A stretch of DNA of 64,000 nucleotides from the NCBI GenBank assembly GCA_965205365.1, contig CBDBGT010000011.1, forward strand, positions 124,001 through 188,000. Direction: 5' to 3'. Source of the DNA: JALZUR01 sp965205365. Lineage in GTDB: Bacteria; Bdellovibrionota; Bdellovibrionia; Bdellovibrionales; UBA1609. Both the position numbers and the translations under genes were made by a program. Below are positions 44,259-52,600 of this stretch, piece after piece. Under the pieces are notes generated by a model. It did not search any database, was not told where the DNA came from, and saw only the letters and a program-made list of their open reading frames with translations. Numbering within the stretch: position 1 is the stretch's first letter; each line of letters starts with the position of its first letter.

Positions 44259-45633
44259 TTTTATATTGTTATTTAACAACTGTACAAAAAAACACGTGGA
44301 AGAACAAAGTGAGAGTTTTAAATTTAACCTTCCTGTTCAAATACATAGTCTTGATCCACTTTTAGTTAGAGGAACTGCGAAAAGATTTTTATTATTCAAT
44401 CTTCATAGGGGTTTATTTTTTTATAATAAAGATAATAAGTTAACAGCCTATGGAGCTAGAAAGTGTGAGTGGAAATCAAATATTATACTTTATTGTGAAC
44501 TTAATCCTAAAAAATGGAGTGATGGTGAGCTTATAACATCTAAACACTATATTAATACATATAACCTTATTAAAAAAGAAAAAGAAGAAAGTGCAGACTT
44601 TTTAACTAATATTAAAAAAATAGAAACAATTCATGGAAAATTAGTATTTTACTTAAAAAGAAAAGATATTAATTTTATCCATGAACTTAGTCATATTTAT
44701 TTTACACCTAGAAAAGAAGAAAAGTTATATCAAAAAATTTTAAATCAAGCCTTCTCTGGTCCTTATAAAGCTATAGAGTTAACAGATTCAAAGGTGAGTC
44801 TTTCTAATAATAACTATTATGATAATAAGCAAAGGCCTTTGGTTAACGGAATATTTATTGATGACCCGAATACAGCGTTAAATATATATAATACTGGGAG
44901 AATAGATTTTCTTAGGTACTTAGAGTCTTCACAGATTCCCATGTATCCTAATCATTATACGGTACCTTTTGCAAGGCTGGATGGGATTTTCTTTAATCCT
45001 GATGACATAAAAGATAAATCGCTTAGAAAGGCTCTTTTTTATAGTTTAGATTATAAAGGGCTTAAAAAAATATTTTCAAGCCCTACCCTACCCGGCTGTA
45101 TTTCTTTACCATCTTTTTTTTTTAAAGCTCATCTTCCTTGTTATAATTTAGACTTAAATAAAGCTAAAAAATATCTTAATGAAGCAACAGATATACCTAA
45201 AAAAATAAACCTTTATATTCCAAATGTGTTGTCAAATGAGCATAAAATACTTGCACAGTGGGCAAGAGAAAGTTGGAAAAAATATTTAGGAATAAATTTT
45301 CAAATTAAGCAATTAGAAACAGGTGTTTTTTATGAAAGTATTTTAAGAAATAAACTTTCTGTTTATAGAAAATCTATACCTTTAAAAAATCTTACGTGTA
45401 CTGAAGCTATTAATTCAATTAAAAGACAGCCTGAGTTTAAAGGGGTAAAGATAAATTCAAAGCTTTCATGTGATAAATATTTTAAAAATATACTAAAACA
45501 ATATATTTGGTTGCCTTTAGGCATGCCTTCTTTTGCACATTTGCATGCAAAAGATTATTCAGGTTACTATATAAATATGTTGGGGCAATTCGGCTTAGAA
45601 AATCTTAGAAGAAAAAAGGATCTTAATTTATGA
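44179..45633 (+). CDS. solute-binding protein family 5-like lipoprotein
   Basis: 484 residues with a long N-region then FSFILLFNNC as lipobox. The mature part follows the SBP_bac_5 plan: LPVQIHSLDPLLVRGTAKRF..LFNLHRGLFFY, CELNPKKWSDGELITSKHY, a domain II with LRKALFYSLDYKGLKKIF and LNLYIPNVLSNEHKILAQWA-like strand/helix. No permease or ATPase gene is nearby, so it may be an orphan binding or sensing protein. The 80-nt overlap with the preceding gene is unusually long; no later ATG precedes the lipobox. Confidence 0.75.
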   Translation: MELKFYNPQKQEKKLGFKFLITNSAFSFILLFNNCTKKHVEEQSESFKFNLPVQIHSLDPLLVRGTAKRFLLFNLHRGLFFYNKDNKLTAYGARKCEWKSNIILYCELNPKKWSDGELITSKHYINTYNLIKKEKEESADFLTNIKKIETIHGKLVFYLKRKDINFIHELSHIYFTPRKEEKLYQKILNQAFSGPYKAIELTDSKVSLSNNNYYDNKQRPLVNGIFIDDPNTALNIYNTGRIDFLRYLESSQIPMYPNHYTVPFARLDGIFFNPDDIKDKSLRKALFYSLDYKGLKKIFSSPTLPGCISLPSFFFKAHLPCYNLDLNKAKKYLNEATDIPKKINLYIPNVLSNEHKILAQWARESWKKYLGINFQIKQLETGVFYESILRNKLSVYRKSIPLKNLTCTEAINSIKRQPEFKGVKINSKLSCDKYFKNILKQYIWLPLGMPSFAHLHAKDYSGYYINMLGQFGLENLRRKKDLNL

Positions 45634-46361
45634 ATACTTATGTTTATATTAGTGGTGGCGGTTCAGGTATTGGCTTTGAAATAGCAAAAATTTGTATTAA
45701 AAAAAAATGGACTCCAATCCTTTTAGGGAGGCGTTTAGAGGTGCTAGCAAAAGCCTCTAAAAAACTTTCTCACTGCCCTTATTTTTCAGTAGATTTATCT
45801 GAAGAAACATCTAAAAAAAAAATAAGGAAACATTTTAAAGCTCTTCCTAAAGGAAAACTTTTGGGTATTGTAAACAACGCTGGTATTTACCTTCCAGAAT
45901 CGTTTCTAGAATCTAAAACTAGTAATTGGTTAGGCCAATTTAAAACCAATGTTTTAAGTGTGATTTATTTATCTCAAGAGTTTTTTAAAGAACTTAAAGA
46001 ATCTAAAGGTGGCATTATAAATATCTCTTCAACTTTAGGAGTAAGGTCTATTCCGAATACAGCAGCTTATTCAGCTTCAAAAGCTGCCATGAACAATTTA
46101 ACACTGACCATGGCCTTAGAGCTTGCTGATTCAGGCATACGTGTGAATGCTATTTGTCCTGGAATTGTAAACACTCCTATTCATAATAAGAATAAAGAGT
46201 CTATAATTAAATGGAAAGAAATGCTTAAAGATATGCAACCTTTAGGCCGTGTTGGAGAACCTATAGACATAGCACAAACGGTTATACACCTTTTAGGTGA
46301 ATCAGGTTGGACAACAGGGGCTATTATTAATATCGATGGTGGAATACTACTTAAGACTTAG
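45630..46361 (+). CDS. short-chain dehydrogenase/reductase (SDR family)
   Basis: 243 residues. Cofactor motif ISGGGSGIGFEIAKICIKK, NNAG motif in IVNNAGIYLPESF, catalytic Ser in NISSTLGVRS and Y-x3-K in AYSASKAAMNN; C-terminal TTGAIINIDGG. A classical SDR of the FabG-like group, cytoplasmic; substrate not deducible. The ATG overlaps the preceding stop (ATGA) and the next gene begins 9 nt after its stop. Confidence 0.9.
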   Translation: MNTYVYISGGGSGIGFEIAKICIKKKWTPILLGRRLEVLAKASKKLSHCPYFSVDLSEETSKKKIRKHFKALPKGKLLGIVNNAGIYLPESFLESKTSNWLGQFKTNVLSVIYLSQEFFKELKESKGGIINISSTLGVRSIPNTAAYSASKAAMNNLTLTMALELADSGIRVNAICPGIVNTPIHNKNKESIIKWKEMLKDMQPLGRVGEPIDIAQTVIHLLGESGWTTGAIINIDGGILLKT

Positions 46362-46370
46362 GAGCGTGTA

Positions 46371-47090
46371 ATGAGTGGTAAACTAAGGCTTTCTAAGCTA
46401 ATGGGGGCAAGAGGTGTTTGTTCTAGAAGAGAGGCTGATAAACTTATAGAAGAAGGGTTAGTTAAAGTTAATGGCAAGCTTGTTAGTGAGCTTGGTTTTA
46501 AAGTAAGCCTTAAGTGTAGTATTGAAATTTTAAAAGAAGGAAAAAATTTTTTAGATGATAAAGTGACAATAGCTCTTAATAAGCCTAGAAACTATATTTC
46601 AAGTCAACCTGAAAAAAATTATATTTCAGCTTTACAACTTATTCGAAAAAAAAATTATTTCGGTAAAAACTATAAGTACGTTGAGAGAAAAGGGTTAGCA
46701 CCACTTGGAAGATTAGATATTGATTCTACAGGACTTATTTTATATTCACACAATGGAGTTTTGGCTAAAAAAATAATAGGTGAAGACACTTTAATAGATA
46801 AAGAATATGAAGTGAATGTTATAGGTAAAATAAGTGAAGAATCTCTTTTAAAGCTTAGATTTGGCTTAATTTTAAATGGTGTAAAGTTAAAGCCTGCTAA
46901 AGTTACTAAGATTTCTAGTACAAAAATGATTTTTATTTTGAATCAAGGTAGAAAACGACAAATTCGTAGAATGTGTGAACTTGTGGGTTTAAAAACTACT
47001 AGAGTTCATCGTATTAGAATAGGAAAACTTAAAATAGGATGTCTTCCTCAAGGTCAATGGACACTAGTAAAAGAAAAAAATATCATTTAA
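46371..47090 (+). CDS. rRNA pseudouridine synthase, RsuA/RluB/E/F family (RluF-like)
   Basis: 239 residues. An N-terminal S4 RNA-binding domain (LRLSKLMGARGVCSRREADK) is followed by the catalytic domain with the Asp motif PLGRLDIDSTGLILYSHNG. Downstream are KEYEVNVIGKI and QGRKRQIRRMCELVGLKTTR, which together are diagnostic of the family. It modifies uridine in 23S (or 16S) rRNA; RluF-type specificity is a guess from the motif region. Confidence 0.9.
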   Translation: MSGKLRLSKLMGARGVCSRREADKLIEEGLVKVNGKLVSELGFKVSLKCSIEILKEGKNFLDDKVTIALNKPRNYISSQPEKNYISALQLIRKKNYFGKNYKYVERKGLAPLGRLDIDSTGLILYSHNGVLAKKIIGEDTLIDKEYEVNVIGKISEESLLKLRFGLILNGVKLKPAKVTKISSTKMIFILNQGRKRQIRRMCELVGLKTTRVHRIRIGKLKIGCLPQGQWTLVKEKNII

Positions 47091-47120
47091 ATATTTTTTA
47101 TTTCATGGTTAATTGGTGGA

Positions 47121-47555
47121 TTAAATGCAGGTTATAATATGTACGGCTGATTTTCCCACATAGGACAATTTGATTTCTCTTTTTTTACTAAGGTCCACAT
47201 GGCCTTTACTAAGAATGCCCTGGGTATAATTTGGAGGAAAACTTACAATGAGTCTGTACTCTAAAGAGGTTAAATCAAGATTTGCTGAATAATGCACTTC
47301 ATTAATTTCGGTGGTATATTCGTCTATATAGATAAGAAGGCTTGTATTTATCACTTTTTTTATAAGAGGCATATTTTTTTTAATAATTACAGGAGGTTGA
47401 GATCTAGTTTTATGAAATACTTTACTCATTGCTACACAATTAAGCTTCTCTATATTTAGCTCTTTATGGTACTCAGCAAATGCTTCAGTGGAAAAAGCAC
47501 TTAGAAAAAATAAAATTATCATTGTTTTTTTAAACGTTTTTATTTTTGTTCTCAT
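47121..47555 (-). CDS. small secreted protein of unknown function
   Basis: 144 residues with a signal peptide (MIILFFLSAFSTEAFA-EYHK) and a strong AAAGGAGAG before the ATG. The mature part is one small beta-rich domain with two cysteines, near the start (LNCVAM) and at the very end (HIITCI), probably joined. It contains strands such as LEYRLIVSFPPNY. No family recognised. Confidence 0.7.
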   Translation of the reverse strand: MRTKIKTFKKTMIILFFLSAFSTEAFAEYHKELNIEKLNCVAMSKVFHKTRSQPPVIIKKNMPLIKKVINTSLLIYIDEYTTEINEVHYSANLDLTSLEYRLIVSFPPNYTQGILSKGHVDLSKKREIKLSYVGKSAVHIITCI

Positions 47556-47761
47556 GAAATCTCTCCTTTAAGGCTTTACTTTATTGCTAATAATTTAAGC
47601 ATTTTTTTAATAATAAGAAACTAAAGGAATCCATTTTTAGAATCAATGAAAAAATTAATGGTTTTGAAAAAAGTACATTATAGGCGTATTCACTCAGAAA
47701 AAATTACACTATTGAGGCTAAAATCTTAAAAGGTGAGTAAATAAAAAAGCCTGTTAGACTC

Positions 47762-47785
47762 ATATGCGGTAGTTTAGGACTTGCA
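47762..47785 (+). repeat. dispersed short repeat, copy 2
   Basis: Identical over 16 nt to 25941-25956, then diverging by one inserted base before a shared TTGCA. Confidence 0.5.
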
Positions 47786-47850
47786 TTTAGTTTTTAACTC
47801 TTTAAAAAAATTTTCTCTTACTCATTTTATAGCAGGGTTTGTAAAAGAAA

Positions 47851-47878
47851 GGGCCTAAGAAAAACTTAACATAGGCTC
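47851..47878 (-). terminator. second minus-strand terminator candidate
   Basis: On the minus strand GAGCCTA pairs with TAGGCCC (7 bp with one G-T), followed by TTTCTTTTAC. It lies downstream of the hairpin at 47893-47933 and may be a back-up terminator for the Cys/Arg-rich gene. Confidence 0.4.
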
Positions 47879-47892
47879 TTATGGAAGAAAGG

Positions 47893-47933
47893 TCTTAGTA
47901 AGTTTCTTATTGTTATAAGACTTCCTACTAAGA
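47893..47933 (-). terminator. long hairpin downstream of the Cys/Arg-rich gene
   Basis: TCTTAGTA (47893-47900) and TACTAAGA (47926-47933) form a perfect 8-bp stem. It is extended by AGTTTCTTAT against ATAAGACTT around a 4-nt loop. It lies 18 nt after the stop of the minus-strand gene. The T-run is interrupted, so termination is plausible rather than certain. Confidence 0.5.
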
Positions 47934-47950
47934 TATGGTGAATTTTTATT

Positions 47951-48550
47951 TTATCTTCTTCCTCTACACCTGTTTCTAGAAACTACTCTTGATTCATCTT
48001 CGCAAGTATCAATTGAACAAAACTGGTTAAGATGTCTTCTTTCACATGCTCTAAGGGCTCGCCTTTTAGCACGCCGAAGATTTCTTCCTTCTCCTTGGTA
48101 TGAAGGTCCTCTTATACTACCATTAGGAGAGGCTTCACAAACATACTGAGTTCTGCTACACACCTTGATACATGTTCCATGGTGTCTAAGACACTGTCTA
48201 CAAGATCTGTGTTCGCCATGCTCTTCCCATCCTCTATCTCTAGCTATGCAAGTTGTGTTTCTGTCATTTCCTCGGTTTCTACGGGCATGATCTCTTCTAG
48301 ACCTGTGTCCAAAGTTATCTCTAAACAACTCATCAAACAAGCCTTGTAGATAATATGGCTCATTTAGGTCACTGTCAGAATTATTTGTATATGATTTAAA
48401 GTTTTCATTAGTTAAATTGTAATCAAGTGTATCTAAACTTTCAGTTTCAACTGTGTTCTGAGTTACTACACTATCTAAATTAGATACAGTTGCCTGAGTA
48501 AATGACGAAGCTAGTAGAATAAGTGTCATATATACCATTATTTTGCTCAT
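47951..48550 (-). CDS. secreted cysteine- and arginine-rich protein of unknown function
   Basis: 199 residues; signal peptide MSKIMVYMTLILLASSFTQA, with CAGGAG before the ATG. Two parts: an acidic, Asn/Ser/Thr-rich segment (about 22-70), then a strongly basic region (about 75-199) with ten cysteines (CRQCLRHHGTCIKVC, FCSIDTC) and clusters such as RRAKRRALRACERRH. The basic part resembles secreted disulfide-stabilised nucleic-acid- or membrane-binding peptides, while the acidic part could neutralise it before release. This is a composition argument only. No homologue recognised. Confidence 0.75.
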   Translation of the reverse strand: MSKIMVYMTLILLASSFTQATVSNLDSVVTQNTVETESLDTLDYNLTNENFKSYTNNSDSDLNEPYYLQGLFDELFRDNFGHRSRRDHARRNRGNDRNTTCIARDRGWEEHGEHRSCRQCLRHHGTCIKVCSRTQYVCEASPNGSIRGPSYQGEGRNLRRAKRRALRACERRHLNQFCSIDTCEDESRVVSRNRCRGRR

Positions 48551-48816
48551 ATTTTTTCTCCTGGTTAACGGGTTAAAGATTTTTTTTGTTATTTCAAGGA
48601 GTATTAGATTAATAAGATTTAGATAATGGTAGTTAGATCCAATATTAAAATATTTTATCTAATTTTCAGCCCCTATAACAGGCTACGAAGTACTGTAAAT
48701 TATTTTTTAATACAAGTTTTAATTAAGTTTTGTGTAGAAATCTAGCAAAGCTTTATGTGTTGCATTATTCATTTTTTTTAGAAATTTTAAGATTAAATTG
48801 AAACCATTAAAAATTA

Positions 48817-49674
48817 TTAGTTTTCTAAAGTGACATCTACATAGTCTTTACGAATAGAGCGACCTGCTTCAAAATCATATTCAAGAAAATTAAGTCTTTC
48901 TTTCCCACTGACTATATTCTTTATTTGAAGAGGTGAAAGCCCTAAATATAAGGGCACTGCATTAATACCTGTTTTTGTTATAAACAAGTAGTCTATGGAT
49001 GCCTGTAGTCCATCTTGGTAAAACTTATCAAATAACATACTTGGATAAATAAGTTCCAGAAGACCACCTGTGATTAGTGATATTGGTATTAATGTTTTAG
49101 AACTTCTTTGAATAAATAGAAATAATTTTTCTTTTAGAGGTAGTTTGGGCATTTTAGCAGCATTAAAAACAATAGCTTTAAAATTTTCTTCAAAAAATTC
49201 TTTAAACCATATTTTATTTCTTATTAAAAGATCTTTTGTAAATTCTTTTTCAAATTTTGTATGAAATTCTTTTCCTAAATTATGTGATTTTTTTAAAATC
49301 TGTTCTACCATTCTAGGAAGGTCATTTATAATTGCTGCTTTATCAGCTTTACTTATATTTTTAAAATTATAAGTATCAAATGAGTACTCCATTCTTTTAT
49401 TATATTCAATTCTTGGAATGGATTTGTAATTACTTGGTTTGACTTTACCAATTATAGGTATGCCTTTTTTTGCTTGTATTTGTAAAGCTAACACCAATGA
49501 GGCAATGACTTCTAAAGCTTCATAATCTTTAGCAACGGCAGCAGCTTTATTAGTTTGAACCGTGCCCTTTATTTCTAAAAGATCTCGACAAGATATTCCC
49601 TTTGCAAAAACAGATGAATAAATAAAAGTAATTAAAACTCCTAAGAGTAATGATTTTAATGTTTTAGTTTTCAT
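48817..49674 (-). CDS. secreted protein of unknown function, last gene of a barrel-lipoprotein operon
   Basis: 285 residues; signal peptide MKTKTLKSLLLGVLITFIYS then SVFA-KGIS. A GTG codon precedes the ATG at 49674; the ATG overlaps the upstream stop as TGATG with GAGGAAG before it. Mostly helical; a hydrophobic stretch at about 200-222 (TLIPISLITGGLLELIYPSM) may touch the membrane. No motif recognised. Tight coupling to the giant lipoprotein gene suggests a partner in the same envelope complex. Confidence 0.72.
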   Translation of the reverse strand: MKTKTLKSLLLGVLITFIYSSVFAKGISCRDLLEIKGTVQTNKAAAVAKDYEALEVIASLVLALQIQAKKGIPIIGKVKPSNYKSIPRIEYNKRMEYSFDTYNFKNISKADKAAIINDLPRMVEQILKKSHNLGKEFHTKFEKEFTKDLLIRNKIWFKEFFEENFKAIVFNAAKMPKLPLKEKLFLFIQRSSKTLIPISLITGGLLELIYPSMLFDKFYQDGLQASIDYLFITKTGINAVPLYLGLSPLQIKNIVSGKERLNFLEYDFEAGRSIRKDYVDVTLEN

Positions 49675-52600
49675 CACCTTACTTCCTCCATTTTTTTAGC
49701 ATAGCAGTTTAACCCTTCTTCAGTATTTTCAAATTTTTCTCCTGGAATACTGTTCTTCCACGGCCATTGGGTGATTTCATACTCTCTTTTATTAAGTTGA
49801 GTGTACAAACCTGGGAATGTTGGGCTGATTTTTCTATAAGTTCTAATAAGTTGACTTAATGGCCATTTGTTACGCTTAAATTTCTTAATATGTTTATAAC
49901 TAGTTCCATTTAAATTTTCTGCAGCAAGGTCACTAGCAAACAATTTACCCATTCCTGTAAGTTCTTCAGCTTGGATATACTTCTCAGGTTTTGGACCCTC
50001 AACATCATGTCTAGAAAGTGTTGATATTAAAAATGCTTCAAGTTCTCTAACACCTCTTAATGATAAAAGCCAGGGGTGGTTGTGGATATTTGCTCTATCT
50101 TGCATATCACCTTCAATAAAATGTTGAGTAAAATAATAGTATGTTTCTCTAACTGCTATGGGTTCTTCTTCAATATTTCCAGAGCAAACCATTAAACCTT
50201 CTAAAAGTTTTTTAATGATATAGTCATTATAAGGTTCCCCATTAACCGTAAGTCCACTGTCTTTTGCTGGATTTAGCATAGGATTTTGAAAAAATATATA
50301 TTTATTTTCTTTTAAAAAATTATCATCCCATTTAACAACTAAACATTGCTCATATTTTTTAAGTTCTATATCAAACTCAGCGTTTTGCATAACTAAAAAT
50401 GTTGCTTGTTGTATATTTAAACCATTGTTTTCAGAAAAGCCTTCACTTCTAGAGTATGAATAATTAGAGCCTACAATAAGGGGTGGTAAATATTTTTTTA
50501 TATATCCAATATCGACTTTGTACGATTTATCACTGTTAACTTTATGAGAAATATTAGCTTGTTGGCCCAATGTAATATTAAGGGATTTACCACCTAAATA
50601 ATAATAACGACCAGTTTCCTTAATTTTATATTTACGTTCAATATCTAAAGGTTCGTTGAATTTACCTAATTTAGCATAATGAATACATGATTCATATAAA
50701 CGGTCTACAAATGGTTTAACAATTGGAACTGGAGAATAATCTTTATCTTTAGAGTAAACATCTATTATATTTGTATTAAATAAAGAACTCAACAATGATC
50801 CAGATGGTTTATACTCAATCTGACCGGTTTTAACTTTATTTATAAACTCATTGGCTAGATTTAAATAGTTTTTGGCAAAAATCCCATAGGTCATTAAAGA
50901 ACAGAATTTTCCATATTCAACCTCATTAAACTTAGCATAGCTTGCAGGAACAACCCTTTTAATGCACTGTTTTCCACCATGGTCTTTTTTAACTATAGAG
51001 TCTAAAAAGTTTAGATCAACATCATATCTACCATTAGCATTGATTTTAGAAAAATTTTTCGTAACTAAAAGGCTTGTTGAATATTTGTTATAATCTTTTA
51101 ATATAGTCTTTTTATCTAAGTGTTTGTCTGTGTAGTTTCTTAAACAATTGTTGTAGTTGTTTTCTAAATCTATATCTTTAGGGTGTTTGCAAATAAACTC
51201 TTTAAGCTTTTTATCTTTTAAAGACACGTAGTTAAGATTATTTTCTGTAACAAAATTTGAGAGAAGTGCTTTAGTATCAAAAATTTTATTTTGAGTCCTT
51301 TTAAAATCTTTATAAGAAGGAATGTTTTTAACCTTCGAACCGATTTTAACTGTACCTCCTTTAATAAAATCATCTACATTTTTTCCAAAAAAATGTGCAA
51401 TTGATCCATGATATGGAGATCTTTCATAATTAAAATTTTCAATAATACTGTAACTATCTAAAGGATTGGATTCTAAAGAATTACAATCATCTGTAACACA
51501 GTAGGCTTCATCTAAATTATCTGTAGGTCTAAGGCCCCCTGTATTAGAATTGTGTATGAATGTTAATGGACCTACAAATGTCCTTTTTTGAATATCAACA
51601 CCTGGAACAATTTTATCTTTTAATAAATCTAAATCACTAATGTCAGCTGTAGCTTGAGCTAAGGTAAAATCATTTAAAAGTAGTTTTGTTAAAGCATCTT
51701 TATTAGATAGTTTTGAGAAAAACTCCTGACTACTGTCTATAACTTTATTAAGAATAGTAGATGCAGACATAAACTCTTTATAGTTGAATTTATCTAGATT
51801 GTTCTGTAGTTTAGTCATTGTATCACCATGATGTGTAGAAAAATCTTTAAAATCACGACTTAAGTTGTCATAACATCTACAAGCTTGTTCGTTAAAATTT
51901 GGATCTTTGGCTTTGTTTTCAGATACACACTGGTCATAACCTGTATGGCTAGGGCCACATAGAGCTCTAAACTCTTTAGATGTGGCATAATTATATGAAT
52001 AGACTTCCTTACCAGTAGATGTAGTTTCTTTTTCTACTTCAAAATTTCTTTCTTCAACAGGAAGGGTAGATTGCTCTTTTAAGCTGTTTATTTCAGAGCT
52101 TACCTGTTGAATATAATCTTCTTGTTTTGAATATGCTAAATCAACAATAGATGGTGAAAAATCTTTATCTGCTTTTTTTTGCCCAAGCATAGTGGCTATT
52201 GAGCTTAACTGGCCCGTGTTAAAAAAAGGACTGAATGCTGAAATCACTTCTGGTTTATTAAATACTTGTAATAATTCTGAATCATCATTTTTAGTATACT
52301 CTAGATCATCAGGTATTGCTTTTGCAAAAGTATCTAAAGCATTTATTTTTTGTTGAATAATTTTTCTTTGTTCTAATTTAGGTAGTTTAGAAATTTCTGT
52401 AAATGTGCCTTTTAATATTTTTATTCTTTTTTCGATTTCCTTACTAGCCATGTTAATCAATTGTAATCTAGTTTGATTCACAGTTTCTAGTTGTATAAAA
52501 AGCTGTGCTCTAATTCGTAAAAGACGCAGATCTCTAACAGAAAACTCAACAGGCGTTACAATAAAACCTGCATTAACACGAACAAGTTTTTTAACGATAC

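Larger units (their letters stand above)
47556..47950. other. intergenic region: promoter, dispersed repeat and minus-strand terminators
   Basis: The left part should carry the promoter of the minus-strand gene ending at 47121. The second copy of the 16-nt word from 25941 occurs at 47762-47777. Two hairpins on the right (47851-47878 and 47893-47933) follow the minus-strand gene ending at 47951. No coding frame is supported. Confidence 0.5.
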
